Source of the DNA: Nocardiopsis sinuspersici
Lineage (GTDB): Bacteria > Actinomycetota > Actinomycetes > Streptosporangiales > Streptosporangiaceae
Reading direction: 5' to 3'
Length of the DNA stretch: 64,000 nt
NCBI GenBank assembly: GCA_008638415.1
Contig: VWVT01000015.1
Coordinates: 90,529-154,528 of the forward strand
The notes under the pieces were generated by a model, which saw only the letters and a program-made list of their open reading frames with translations, did no database searches and was not told the origin of the DNA. Both the position numbers and the translations under genes were made by a program. Below, piece after piece: positions 40,224 to 48,989 of the stretch. Position 1 is the stretch's first letter; each line of letters begins with the position of its first letter.

Positions 40224-41897
40224 TCACCGCTCGAAACTGCTCTTGAAGGGAAAGTAGTCGCCGAGGAACTCGTTGACATGCCGTTCGGCCGACTCGTCCG
40301 GCTCGGTGGTGTCGTTCACGCAGAAGGTGTCGAAGTTCCGCCGGGCCAACAGGGCCTCGGTCCGAAAGCGCACCGCGTCCGGGTCGGCCAGGTTGAGATA
40401 GGAATAGCGCAGTTCCCCGATCACGGCCCGGCCGGTGAGGAACGCGTAGTAGTTGTGCAGCGACGACGGTACGGAATGGTCGTCCGGGTGCCGGAACCGC
40501 GACGCCGCCGTCCGTGCGAACACGTCGGGGAACTCCTCCTCCAGCTCCTGGAGTACCGACCGGCGCTGTGGGATCGGCGTGTGCTTGAACTTGGTGGTGG
40601 GAACCCTTCCGAAACGCTTCTCCAACAGCGCGCTGTTGCGTTTCGCGGCGGCGTCCACGGGCTGGTCCTCCTCGCTGACCTCGCCCAGGCCGAAACGGTA
40701 GGTCGAGGGGTTCAGCCTCACGATTCCGTTGGGGTGGAAGAAGAGGGCGGGGGACACGGGGCGGCCGAAGAACACGTCGTCGTTGAGGTACAGGTAGTGC
40801 TCGGCCAGGCCCTTGATGTGGTGTAGCTGTGACTCGATGGCGTGTGAGTTGAACACCGGGAGGACCGAGGGGTCGCTGAAGATCTCCTTGTGGTCCACCA
40901 CCCGCACCCTCGGATGGCCGGTGTCCAGCCACGGGGGCGCCTGTCCGTCGGTGACGACGTAGACGTTGCGCACGAAGGGGGCGAACATCTCCAGCGAGCG
41001 CAGGGAGTAGAGGAGCTCGTCCCGGCTGGTGTAGCGGGAGTCGGAGGCGGAGTGCGGGTTGGCCGGAGCGTTCTCACCGAGGTAGGCGTCGCGCTTGGCG
41101 CGCCAGGCCTCGTCGGCCCCGTCGACCCAGGTGTAGACGGCGTCGACGGGAAAGGTGAGGTCGGTGGCGAGTTCCCAGGTGAAGGCGGCGAGCGTGGGAT
41201 GCGTCCGGTCGCCGACCCTGGTCTCGGCGGCCTCCCGGGCCCTGCCGGGGATCACCTCGCTCACCGGGTTGGGCTGGGGCGCGACGAGTGACTCCCGCAG
41301 GATGTGCTCGGGCGCCACGACCCGGAGCCGGCCGAGCCTCTCCTCGTAGCCGGGTGACTCCAGGAACCGCTCGCCCTCCTGCCAGAACTCCACGGTGAAG
41401 CCGTGGGCGGGGCCGGCGACCGTGGTGCCCCTGTCGCCGGCCACGTGCACTCCGAGCCGGATCACAGGAGCCCCGCGGAGCCCGCGGAGCCGGAGCGGGG
41501 ACAGGGGCCGGTACCCGTTGGGAGTCCTCACGTACGAGCCGCGGAGGCTGTAACAGGACGCGAGGACGGAGACGACCTCGGCCCTGTCGTCCTCGGACAC
41601 GGCGACCGAGTGGTGGTACGCGCCGTTGGAGCGGACGATGAAGTAGTCGATGCCCCGTTCACGCAGGAGATCGGTGAAGCGGTTCGTCTGCCGGGCGGTG
41701 AGTTCCTCGATGTCGAAGGGGCCGGACCAGCGCAGTGCGAGGACGGGCTCGCGCTGGTAGGTCGACATCGTGAGCCCCGGATTCCTTTTCCTGTGCCTCC
41801 AGAGAACGGGCAGGAAGAGGGCCTTCCTGACAGGAACCGGGACCATTCTCCTGAGGATTCTCCTGGCTCTCCGAAAGTAGTAGGGGAGATTTCGCAT
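40224..41897 (-). CDS. Stealth family sugar-phosphate transferase
   Basis: A 557-residue Stealth protein. These enzymes transfer hexose-1-phosphate units and build capsule-like polysaccharides or glycan phosphodiesters in bacteria. The four conserved regions are visible: DAVYTWVDGADEAW (CR1), DSRYTSRDELLYSLRSLEMF with NVYVVTDGQAPPWL (CR2), HYLYLNDDVFFGRPV (CR3), and a C-terminal segment with SFNNYYA-like HNYYAFLTG (CR4). The N-terminal 170 residues before CR1 are less conserved. No other polysaccharide genes flank it, so it may act on an existing wall glycan. Low-GC DNA lies upstream. Confidence 0.88.
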   Translation of the reverse strand: MRNLPYYFRRARRILRRMVPVPVRKALFLPVLWRHRKRNPGLTMSTYQREPVLALRWSGPFDIEELTARQTNRFTDLLRERGIDYFIVRSNGAYHHSVAVSEDDRAEVVSVLASCYSLRGSYVRTPNGYRPLSPLRLRGLRGAPVIRLGVHVAGDRGTTVAGPAHGFTVEFWQEGERFLESPGYEERLGRLRVVAPEHILRESLVAPQPNPVSEVIPGRAREAAETRVGDRTHPTLAAFTWELATDLTFPVDAVYTWVDGADEAWRAKRDAYLGENAPANPHSASDSRYTSRDELLYSLRSLEMFAPFVRNVYVVTDGQAPPWLDTGHPRVRVVDHKEIFSDPSVLPVFNSHAIESQLHHIKGLAEHYLYLNDDVFFGRPVSPALFFHPNGIVRLNPSTYRFGLGEVSEEDQPVDAAAKRNSALLEKRFGRVPTTKFKHTPIPQRRSVLQELEEEFPDVFARTAASRFRHPDDHSVPSSLHNYYAFLTGRAVIGELRYSYLNLADPDAVRFRTEALLARRNFDTFCVNDTTEPDESAERHVNEFLGDYFPFKSSFER

Positions 41898-42145
41898 CTG
41901 GTTCCGTTTCGTCGTTGCCTTCTTTCCGTAAAGAGCCGCGGATCCGCCTCTGGGGCGGGCCCGGTCTCTCCTCGTGAGCCCGATCGGGACATATCCACAG
42001 TATCCAGAGAAGTACTTAATCGTTCACCTATGCGAAAGCAGAGTGTTCCATGGGGGCAAGGCCAACGGGGTAGGTACTGTGCGATCGCCTCGTCAGAGCC
42101 GTGGTGACCTCGACAAATGCACCGTCCGGAAAGGGAGCAACGGAG

Positions 42146-42910
42146 ATGTCCTTCCGCGTCGCCACGGAGCCGGGCGCGCCAGGCCGCCCCAACGAGGACT
42201 TCGCCGCCGCGACCGCCACCAGCGCGGTACTCCTGGACGGGGTGAGCGCGCCGCCGGGAGTGGACACCGGCTGCGTCCACGGAGTGGCCCGGTACACCCG
42301 CGGACTCGGAGCGCTGCTGCTGGCCGGGGCAGACGCGGGGCTTCCCCTGCGCGAGGCCCTGGAGGAGGCGATCACGACCGCTTCCGCCCTGCACGCCGAC
42401 ACCTGTGACCTGCGCAACCAGGAGAGCCCGTCGGCCACGGTCGTGGCGGTGCGCGTGGACACGGACGGGCTGGAGTACCTGGTGCTGTCCGACTCGGTGC
42501 TGCTGGTGGAGGGCGCGGACGGGGTACGGGTGCTCACCGACACGCGGCTCGACGTCCTCAGGGGCGAGCTGGCCCGCCAGGGGCGGCAGGGGGAGGCCGT
42601 CCGCTCCTACCGCAACGTGGCGGACGGCTTCTGGACGGCGGGCGCCGATCCCCGGGCGGCGGGGGAGGCGCTGACCGGAACCCTGCCCGTGGGCCGCTTC
42701 ACCGCCATGACCGACGGGGCGAGCCGGGTGGTCGACGTGTTCGGGGACCTGGATTGGGACGAGGCGTTCGCCCTGGTTTCGGACAGGGGACCCCGTGCCC
42801 TTCTGCGCCGGGTGCGCGACCTGGAGGCCGCTGATCCGGAGCGGCGGAAACATCCGCGGGCCAAGGGAAGCGACGACGCCACGGTGTTGGCGTGGACACC
42901 CGGGGACTAA
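42146..42910 (+). CDS. PP2C-like protein phosphatase
   Basis: A 254-residue PPM-family phosphatase. ATG 42146 follows GGGAGCAACGGAG. Motifs in order: NEDFAA (residues about 15-20), LLDGVSAPPGVDTGC, VLSDSVLLVEG, MTDGASRVVDVF and SDDATVLAW near the end. These correspond to the metal-binding Asp motifs of PP2C, though DGXGG is altered to DGVSA. It likely dephosphorylates Ser/Thr residues, possibly with the HTH protein gene 43318-43731 downstream as a target; that is inference. It is separated from that gene by a 407-bp lower-GC gap. Confidence 0.8.
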   Translation: MSFRVATEPGAPGRPNEDFAAATATSAVLLDGVSAPPGVDTGCVHGVARYTRGLGALLLAGADAGLPLREALEEAITTASALHADTCDLRNQESPSATVVAVRVDTDGLEYLVLSDSVLLVEGADGVRVLTDTRLDVLRGELARQGRQGEAVRSYRNVADGFWTAGADPRAAGEALTGTLPVGRFTAMTDGASRVVDVFGDLDWDEAFALVSDRGPRALLRRVRDLEAADPERRKHPRAKGSDDATVLAWTPGD

Positions 42911-43317
42911 TTACGGTCAGGCACAAAACTGCTATTTGGCCCAGCTAATTTGCTGATGCGCGTATGCGGCTTTCTTTCCGCGCAGGTGGTGCCGTTCCAT
43001 GCCCTTCCCGCCATGGGGACGTTCTATCCGGCACTCCAGATGACCTTTGATGCGTTTTGCCACAGAAGTTCGCAGGAGCCCCGGCAAGGGCGGTGAAGTC
43101 GCAGGACAAGGAGACCGACGTCTCTCGGAAGCGGGGGTGGCGGGCGCTTTCGTGTGTCGTGTTCATCCGGTAGATTTCCCCGTAACCGGACAGTCGGGGT
43201 TGCCTCCACAACAGCCGGTCTCCGGTCTTCGGTGTTCTCTCCCCCTTGTGCTCATGCGCGCCGTGCAGGCGTACCCCCGTCGAAGGCACCCACGAAACGA
43301 TTGGTGAAAGGAGAAGG
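42911..43317. other. Lower-GC intergenic region
   Basis: 407 bp without a supported gene between two rightward genes. The first 120 bp are markedly AT-richer than the flanks and contain CAGCTAATTTGCTG (42938-42951), a 4-bp inverted repeat, and a GCGGCTTTCTTTCCGCG stem that might weakly terminate the phosphatase transcript. The end carries the promoter of the HTH gene. Confidence 0.4.
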
Positions 43318-43731
43318 TTGACCACCACGGGCGTTCTCGAACCCACCGGCCCCAACAGAGCTCTCGGCCGTACCAGCTGGCTGGACCGGGTCCTCGCGAC
43401 CCCCAGCGCCGTCGTCGAGCGCCACCTGCCCGTCCGTGCCCTGGACGGCTACGAACGGCGTCCCAACCCCCTGGACGCCGAGACCCCCGCTGAGTTCCTG
43501 CTGACCATGCGCCGCTACCTCGTCTGGGCGGGCGACTGGTCCTACGTGGAGCTGGAGTACCTGTGCGGGGGAGCGGTGAAGCGGTCCACCTTCCAGCAGG
43601 TCCTGGAGGGCACCGCACTGCCCGGGTACGTGTTCCTGATGGCCTTCGTGACCGCCTGCGCGGGCGAGGACGCGGGCGAGCGCCAGCGCTGGATGACGGC
43701 CTGGCACCGGCTCCGCTCCGCCGGTTACTGA
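43318..43731 (+). CDS. Helix-turn-helix (Xre-like) protein
   Basis: A 137-residue protein. The TTG start at 43318 follows GAAAGGAGAAGG (AAGGAG at 43307-43312), the best ribosome-binding site for any start in this frame, and gives MTTTGVLEPTGPNRALGRTS. The C-terminal half (about residues 60-137) resembles the HTH_31-type module of actinobacterial regulators: EFLLTMRRYLVWAGDWSYVELEYLCGG followed by VKRSTFQQVLEGTALPGYVFLMAFV and RWMTAWHRLRSA. Its helices fit DNA or regulator binding rather than an enzyme. No direct partner is nearby; the PP2C-like gene is upstream. Confidence 0.6.
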   Translation: MTTTGVLEPTGPNRALGRTSWLDRVLATPSAVVERHLPVRALDGYERRPNPLDAETPAEFLLTMRRYLVWAGDWSYVELEYLCGGAVKRSTFQQVLEGTALPGYVFLMAFVTACAGEDAGERQRWMTAWHRLRSAGY

Positions 43732-43849
43732 GCCCTCTACCCGAACCCCCGCACCCCCGCGGCTCCCGCGCACGGGGGAGGCCTCCACGAACCGGTTCGC
43801 GCGGCCGCGACCGGGCGGGACGGCCCCGCGAGCACGGTCGGTCCGGTGC

Positions 43850-44560
43850 TCAGCCGCCCGAGCCGATCGCGGTCACCGCCTCGTCGATGCGCTCGGCCAT
43901 CTCGATGTCCTTGGTGGTCACGGCGCCGATCGACGCGGTCCGGACGGTGAACGCGACCCCCGAGTCGGTGAACTCGTGCTCGTAGGAGTGGTCGATCTCG
44001 TGCGAGGCCCGGTCGATCCGGTTCAGCAGCGGCGTGACACGGACCCTCGGCAGGTCCACCGACCTGGTCAGTCCCGTGGTGTCGCCCTCCCAGCCGCGGA
44101 GGCGGCCCAGAGCGTGTTCGAGGGTGGACTGGTCCAGGCGGGCCGGCGTGCCCGACAGCCCGGCGTCGGAACGGCCCATGGCTCCGTTCGGGTCCTCGGC
44201 CCACTGGGCGAACTCCGCGGGCAGCCGGGAGGCGAGCGCCTCGGCGAGCTCGGGCTCACTGAAGTGGATGCCCGACAGCACCACCCTGGTCAGGTGCGTC
44301 GCCCTCTCCGGCGGGCAGCCGATCCGCTCGCCGACCTCCTGGGCCAGTTGCCCGGAGGTGCTCGGCTCCGCCTCCCGGCGCGGGGCCGGAATACGCTTGC
44401 TCAGTCCCGTGGGAAGCTGCTCCACGAGCCGGTCGCGCGTCTCGGGGTCGGCGTGCCGCGCCAGTTCGCCGGTCACGGCTTCGAGCGCTCGCCGGGCCTC
44501 GTCGTCGGGCACGTTTCCTTGCTGGGTGACGTGGTCCATGAGTTCCTGGTACGTGATCAT
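43850..44560 (-). CDS. DUF2267 protein with C-terminal pterin-dehydratase-like domain
   Basis: A 236-residue fusion. Residues 1-130 are a DUF2267 module (MITYQELMDHVTQQGNVPDDEARRALEAV; VGERIGCPPERATHLTRVVL), a small helical family often linked to stress. From about residue 145 the sequence resembles 4a-hydroxytetrahydrobiopterin dehydratase (PCD/DCoH): LRGWEGDTTGLTRSVDL, ASHEIDHSYEHEFTD, and TASIGAVTTKDIEMAERID, where the final GXVTXKDXXXA segment is characteristic. Of the catalytic HHP cluster only part is kept (DHSYEH), so activity is doubtful. I am not aware of this fusion as a standard architecture. Confidence 0.65.
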   Translation of the reverse strand: MITYQELMDHVTQQGNVPDDEARRALEAVTGELARHADPETRDRLVEQLPTGLSKRIPAPRREAEPSTSGQLAQEVGERIGCPPERATHLTRVVLSGIHFSEPELAEALASRLPAEFAQWAEDPNGAMGRSDAGLSGTPARLDQSTLEHALGRLRGWEGDTTGLTRSVDLPRVRVTPLLNRIDRASHEIDHSYEHEFTDSGVAFTVRTASIGAVTTKDIEMAERIDEAVTAIGSGG

Positions 44561-44764
44561 CGTCCCTCCAGAGCACTCGGCGTGCCTCGGTCCTCCTGTG
44601 TTCCTCTCTCCTGACCTACCGCCACCTGCTCAAACGCCACACACACCCCGGGCGCCGACGTATCCGCACGGAGCCGCCGGGAAGGGCCAACGGGCAGGAC
44701 CGCGGTGGTCGCGGTGTCCCCCGCCGCCGCCCCCACCGGGACGCCGGTCCCCGTCCGACGGACG

Positions 44765-45478
44765 TCACACGGCCCCGGGGGCGCCCCGGCGGGACCGCCG
44801 CAGGTACCACTCGGCGACGAGGAGGTTGGGCACCCAGCACAGCCACGCGATGCCCTGGTAGACCTCCCGGAAGACCGCCTCCTCGTCGCCGCCGTGCGCC
44901 GGACCGACCAGCGGTGTGAGGGCGGGTACCAGCACCACCACCAGCACACGCAGCGTCACCCCGGCCATCGTCAGGGCGAACAGGCGCAGCATCCACTCCC
45001 GGTGGTCGGCGTGACGTCCCTGCCGGACCGCGCGGTACCCGGCCGCGCCGACGGAGAACCACAGCACCGCCAGCAGAGAGAAGCCCGCCTGCGCGGCGAA
45101 GCCGTAGGTGCTCATCACGCCCACGGCCAGCCCGGAGAGCGCTCCGGGGAACACCCCGGCGAACAGGTGGATCCGGCCGATCACGCGGTGCGCCCGGCCG
45201 CGCCGCAGAGCGGGGAACAACTGGAGGGGCGCGGTGACGAGCGCGAGGACCGACGCGGCCACGTGGACCAGCAGGAACGGGTAGTGGAGCGGCCGGTCCG
45301 GCCGCAGGTCCACCTGGGACGTGCCGGGGTCCAGCCCCACGTAGGCGGAGGCGGCGAACACGGCGAGCAGCGCGCACAGCACCGTGACCGCGACGAGCAC
45401 GGCCGTGACGCGGCGGCGGGGGCGGACGGGTCCCGGCCGTGCGGGGGGACGGGAGGAGGCGGGGGCTGAGGAGGCCAT
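44765..45478 (-). CDS. DUF2306 membrane protein
   Basis: A 237-residue DUF2306 protein with five to six hydrophobic helices. ATG 45478 follows GAAGGAAG on the lower strand. After an Arg/Pro-rich tail, the helices include VLVAVTVLCALLAVFAASAY, FLLVHVAASVLALVTAPLQL and AGVFPGALSGLAVGVMSTYG. Conserved polar sites are HYPFLLVHV, RAHRVIGRIHLFAG and ADHREWMLRLFALTMAG, with His in the middle of each, which recall haem or quinone-binding sites, although no function is established. A second DUF2306 gene lies at 48124-48795. Confidence 0.82.
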   Translation of the reverse strand: MASSAPASSRPPARPGPVRPRRRVTAVLVAVTVLCALLAVFAASAYVGLDPGTSQVDLRPDRPLHYPFLLVHVAASVLALVTAPLQLFPALRRGRAHRVIGRIHLFAGVFPGALSGLAVGVMSTYGFAAQAGFSLLAVLWFSVGAAGYRAVRQGRHADHREWMLRLFALTMAGVTLRVLVVVLVPALTPLVGPAHGGDEEAVFREVYQGIAWLCWVPNLLVAEWYLRRSRRGAPGAV

Positions 45479-45776
45479 CGGTCTTCCTTCGGAGGAACCG
45501 GACGGGGACACTCCCAGACTGGCCGTCGCGCGCGGTGCGCGGTATCGGGTTCATCCCGGAAGGTTCGGCCACCCCGGACGCGGCCGCGTCCGATGTCCCC
45601 GGCATCCCTAGGGGGCGCCGGGCCCCGGCGGCGCCCAGGGCCCCTCCGGTGAACGGCAGGCGGTCCCACCTGCGTGAACGGAAGGTGAACGGAAGGGTCC
45701 GACCGTGTCGCGCACCGGTCGCACGTGGCCGGGAACAGAGGATGGGCCCCATCGCCGATGCGCAATGGAGACGTCC

Positions 45777-46667
45777 GTGACAGCCAAGGCCCTGATCGCC
45801 TCCGCACTCTCTTCCACGGTGCTGTCGACCGTGCTGGCCGCCGCTCCCGCGGCCGCCGACATCGTCCACTCGCCCACCTACCGGTACAACACCTTCGAAC
45901 GGCCGGCCGCGGGCAGCGCCTACACCCTGGCGGAGTGGGAGAAGGACGGGTGGTACGCCCCCTACGGCTTGGGGATGGACGAGCGCACCCTCATCGACGA
46001 CTCGGTCCCCGCCCGCGGAGGCGAGAAGTCGCTGCGCGTGTTCTACCCCGAGGGGGAGATCGGTCCGCGCGACTCCGGCGTGCTGGCGCCGTTCCAGCTC
46101 ACCCCGGCACGCGAGTACCACCTGTCCTACTGGGTGCGCCTCGGCGAGGACTTCAGTTGGGGTAGCACCTCGTTCGGCGGAAAGCTCGGACTGGGCCTGG
46201 CCGGGGGCGCGGCGTGCTCGGGAGGACGGCTCTGCGACGGCGAGAACGGCTTCACCTCGCGCATGATCTGGCGCCGGGACGGCCGCGCGTCCGTGTACTA
46301 CTACCACATGGACAAGGAGGGGAAGTACGGCGACGAGGCGGTCCTGCGCGTCGACGGCGCCGACGTCCACTATCCCCGGGACGAGTGGGTGAACATCGTC
46401 CAGCGGCTCAGGGTCAACACCGTCACCGACGGCCGGGCCAACCCCGACGGCGAGATCGAGGTCTTCTACGACGGTGAGTCCGCCGCCCTGGTCACCGGCC
46501 TGCGCCTGGTGTCCAACGGCGACCTGGTGGACAAGGCCTACTTCTCGACCTTCTTCGGCGGATCCACCGAGGGGTTCGCGCCGGCCAACGACAGCTACGC
46601 CTGGTACGACGACCTGGAGGCGTCCACCTCGGCCGCCGACGTCTGCGGCCTCTTCGGCTGCGACTGA
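45777..46667 (+). CDS. Secreted polysaccharide lyase-like protein
   Basis: A 296-residue secreted protein. GTG 45777 has GGAG eight nucleotides upstream; ATG 45765 is an alternative. The signal peptide is ALIASALSSTVLSTVLAAAP with cleavage near AAA-D. The mature part is a beta-jelly-roll fold with TYRYNTFERPAAGSA, EKSLRVFYPEGEIGPRDSG, YHLSYWVRLGEDFSWG and DEWVNIVQRLRVNT, which resembles the polysaccharide-lyase family 14 (alginate/glucuronan lyase) fold; this assignment is from memory and could equally be a related carbohydrate-binding protein. It is convergent with the AldO-like oxidase. Confidence 0.7.
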   Translation: MTAKALIASALSSTVLSTVLAAAPAAADIVHSPTYRYNTFERPAAGSAYTLAEWEKDGWYAPYGLGMDERTLIDDSVPARGGEKSLRVFYPEGEIGPRDSGVLAPFQLTPAREYHLSYWVRLGEDFSWGSTSFGGKLGLGLAGGAACSGGRLCDGENGFTSRMIWRRDGRASVYYYHMDKEGKYGDEAVLRVDGADVHYPRDEWVNIVQRLRVNTVTDGRANPDGEIEVFYDGESAALVTGLRLVSNGDLVDKAYFSTFFGGSTEGFAPANDSYAWYDDLEASTSAADVCGLFGCD

Positions 46668-46680
46668 CCGCTCCGGCGCA

Positions 46681-46704
46681 CGGGGGCGGACACCGGAGCC
46701 CCCG
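46681..46704. terminator. Hairpin between convergent lyase and oxidase genes
   Basis: CGGGGGC (46681-46687) pairs with GCCCCCG (46698-46704) around a 10-nt loop. It fills the short gap between the stops at 46667 and 46705 and may stop both transcripts. Confidence 0.5.
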
Positions 46705-47961
46705 TCACGCGCGGGGGAAGAGGCCGTCGACGAAGGCGTTGCGGAACTTCCCCGACGGGTCGAGGCCGTGCATCAGGCGCTCGAAGTCCGCGGCGCGCTC
46801 GTACCCGGCGGCGATGTCCGGTGCGGCCATCGTGGTGAGCTTGCCCCAGTGCGGGCGGGCGCCCAGCGGCAGGAGGCGCTCCTCCACGGCGGCCAGGACC
46901 GGGGCCACGGCCTCCGGGTCCTTGAGCCAGGTGAAGTGGAAGGTGACGCAGTCCCGGCCGTGGGCGGGACTCAGCCACAGGTCGTCCGCGCGGACCGTGC
47001 GCACCTCCGCGATGTGCAGCGCCGGGGCCACCAGGTGTCCGATCCCGCGGAGGGCGGCGAAGGCGGCCCCGGCGAGCTCCCGGGGCACGTAGAACTCGGA
47101 CTGGAGCTCCTCGCCCGCGCTCGGCTCCAGTTCGGGCCGGAAGTGGGGAAGGCGCTCGTGCCAGGGGCCGACGGCGCCCATCTGCTCGGTGCTGGCGCCC
47201 AGGGGCATCCCGGGGACGGGGTGCATCGGCCGCCGCGCCGGCCGGCCGCCGTTCCACGCGCCCGCCGGCCGGTCGGTGCGGTGCTTGAGCCACACGGAGC
47301 CCTCGCCGCGCCAGTCGGTGAACAGGCTGACGCTGTAGGCCGCGCTGAACACGTCGTCGACGTGGTCGGCCACCTCGTCCAGGGGCACTCCGACACGGAC
47401 CCGCTGGGACATCTCGAACGCCGGCTCGATCTCCAGCGAGAGCCGGGTGACGACGCCGAGCGCGCCGAGCGCGACCACCGCGCCGGGAAAGACCTCGGGA
47501 TCCGCGTCGCGGCTCAACCAGGCCAGGTCGCCGTCGGGGCCGACGAGCTCCACCGCGCGGACGGCGGCGGACAGGCATCGCTGATCATCCCCGGACCCGT
47601 GGGTGCCGGTCGCGCAGGACCCCGCGACCGAGATGTGCGGCAGTGACGCCAGGTTGGCCAGCGCGAAGCCCCGACCGTCCAGCGCGGTGACCAGTTCGGC
47701 GTAGCGCGTACCGGCGGAGACGGTGACGGTCGAGGCCTCCGCGTCGATACCGATCTCCGTGGGCAGGCCGTCCAGCCGCACCAGGTCGTGGTCGGAGTCG
47801 GCGACGAGGTTGAAGGAGTGGCCGCTGCCGAGGGCACGGATCCTCGTGCTGTCCCGGACGGTCCGGCGCAGCTCGTCGAGGGTCCGGGGCCGGTGGACCC
47901 GCGGGCTTCCGAAGGTGACGTTGCCGGCCCAGTTGACGACCTGCGTGTGCGGCGTGGACAT
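46705..47961 (-). CDS. FAD-linked alditol oxidase-like protein
   Basis: A 418-residue flavin oxidase of the vanillyl-alcohol-oxidase type. The FAD-binding half has PRVHRPRTLDELRRTV, RALGSGHSFNLVADSD (the His that takes the covalent FAD link in alditol oxidase), RYAELVTALDGRGFALANLASLPHISVAGSCATGTHGSG, and VSRLSLEIEP-like segments. The C-terminal substrate domain ends AGYERAADFERLMHGLDPSGKFRNAFVDGLF. The length equals that of Streptomyces AldO, which oxidises xylitol/sorbitol with O2, giving H2O2; the substrate here is inferred. Confidence 0.88.
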   Translation of the reverse strand: MSTPHTQVVNWAGNVTFGSPRVHRPRTLDELRRTVRDSTRIRALGSGHSFNLVADSDHDLVRLDGLPTEIGIDAEASTVTVSAGTRYAELVTALDGRGFALANLASLPHISVAGSCATGTHGSGDDQRCLSAAVRAVELVGPDGDLAWLSRDADPEVFPGAVVALGALGVVTRLSLEIEPAFEMSQRVRVGVPLDEVADHVDDVFSAAYSVSLFTDWRGEGSVWLKHRTDRPAGAWNGGRPARRPMHPVPGMPLGASTEQMGAVGPWHERLPHFRPELEPSAGEELQSEFYVPRELAGAAFAALRGIGHLVAPALHIAEVRTVRADDLWLSPAHGRDCVTFHFTWLKDPEAVAPVLAAVEERLLPLGARPHWGKLTTMAAPDIAAGYERAADFERLMHGLDPSGKFRNAFVDGLFPRA

Positions 47962-48123
47962 GGGCCCTCCGTTGGTGGGGGTGAGCGGCGTGCGTTCCCG
48001 GTCGCCCAGGCGCCGCCACGGCGGGCGGCACCCCGGAGGATAGCCGGAGGGCCCCGCGCGCGGTTCGGGCAGGGGGCACGACGCCGGAGGCCGGGTGGCG
48101 TGGAACGGTCCCGGCCGCCTCCC

Positions 48124-48795
48124 TCACCGGGTCCCCTCCACGCGCGAAGCGGGGCGGGGACGTGCGGACCCGGCCGGGCGCCCGCGGATGACCCACTCGG
48201 CCACGGCGACGTTGACCACCCAGCCGGCGCCCATGAGCATCGCCCTGCTGAACTCGCCGGGAGTGCCGATGAACAGTGTCCAGGGCAGGTGGGTCAGCAC
48301 CTGGGTGCCCGCGCCCAGCCCGATCGCGTAGCCGCGGATCATCCAGGCGCCGTGCCGGGCGATGTCCCGCCGCCGCACCGCGGCGAGGCCGAGGACGAGC
48401 GACAGGGCCATGGCCGTGCCGAAGACGAGCCGTATGACGGTGAGCAGGCCGGTGTCACCCTCGGGGATGGCGTAGAACACGGTCATCCACAGCCCCGAGA
48501 GCGCCGCGGCGAGCCCGAGCGGAACCAGGAGCCGCCCGGCCGTGCGGTGCCACCCGATCCTTCGGCGGCGGATGCCGGGGACGAACTGGAAGGCTCCCAG
48601 GACGCAGTACAGGCCGGAGCTGATGATGTGCAGCACCACGGGTGCGGGCGAGGCGAGGAACCGGGCGTTGTCCGGCGTGATCTGGGCGCCGCCGGCCAGC
48701 TCGCCCACGCGGACGGCGCCGGCGGCCAGGGGAACCGCGCTGAGCAGGATGAGCAGGGTGGGTATGAGCCACTCGCGTCGGCTGGAGGAGGTCAC
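48124..48795 (-). CDS. DUF2306 membrane protein
   Basis: A 223-residue DUF2306 protein with six hydrophobic helices. GTG 48795 follows AAGGGA. Landmarks: TLLILLSAVPLAAGAVRVGEL, VVLHIISSGLYCVLGAFQFV, GWHRTAGRLLVPLGLAAALS and RRRDIARHGAWMIRGYAIGL, with His in equivalent positions to the paralogue at 44765-45478. It is adjacent to a two-component system (48990-50806) on the same strand and may be a target of it. Function unknown. Confidence 0.8.
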   Translation of the reverse strand: MTSSSRREWLIPTLLILLSAVPLAAGAVRVGELAGGAQITPDNARFLASPAPVVLHIISSGLYCVLGAFQFVPGIRRRRIGWHRTAGRLLVPLGLAAALSGLWMTVFYAIPEGDTGLLTVIRLVFGTAMALSLVLGLAAVRRRDIARHGAWMIRGYAIGLGAGTQVLTHLPWTLFIGTPGEFSRAMLMGAGWVVNVAVAEWVIRGRPAGSARPRPASRVEGTR

Positions 48796-48989
48796 GACGA
48801 GTCCCTTCGTGGTCGTGGCGACCCCGACACCGTGTCTTCCGTCGCCATGAACCGATCGTGGCGGCCGAGGGGGTGGCGACTCATCGGAAGATGGGCCTGA
48901 ACCGGGTCGGCCGATAGTACGAGGACGGAGTCGTACCCCGGCCGCGGGACCCGCGCGGCTCCCCGGGTGCGGCCGCCGCGCGGGCCCGG

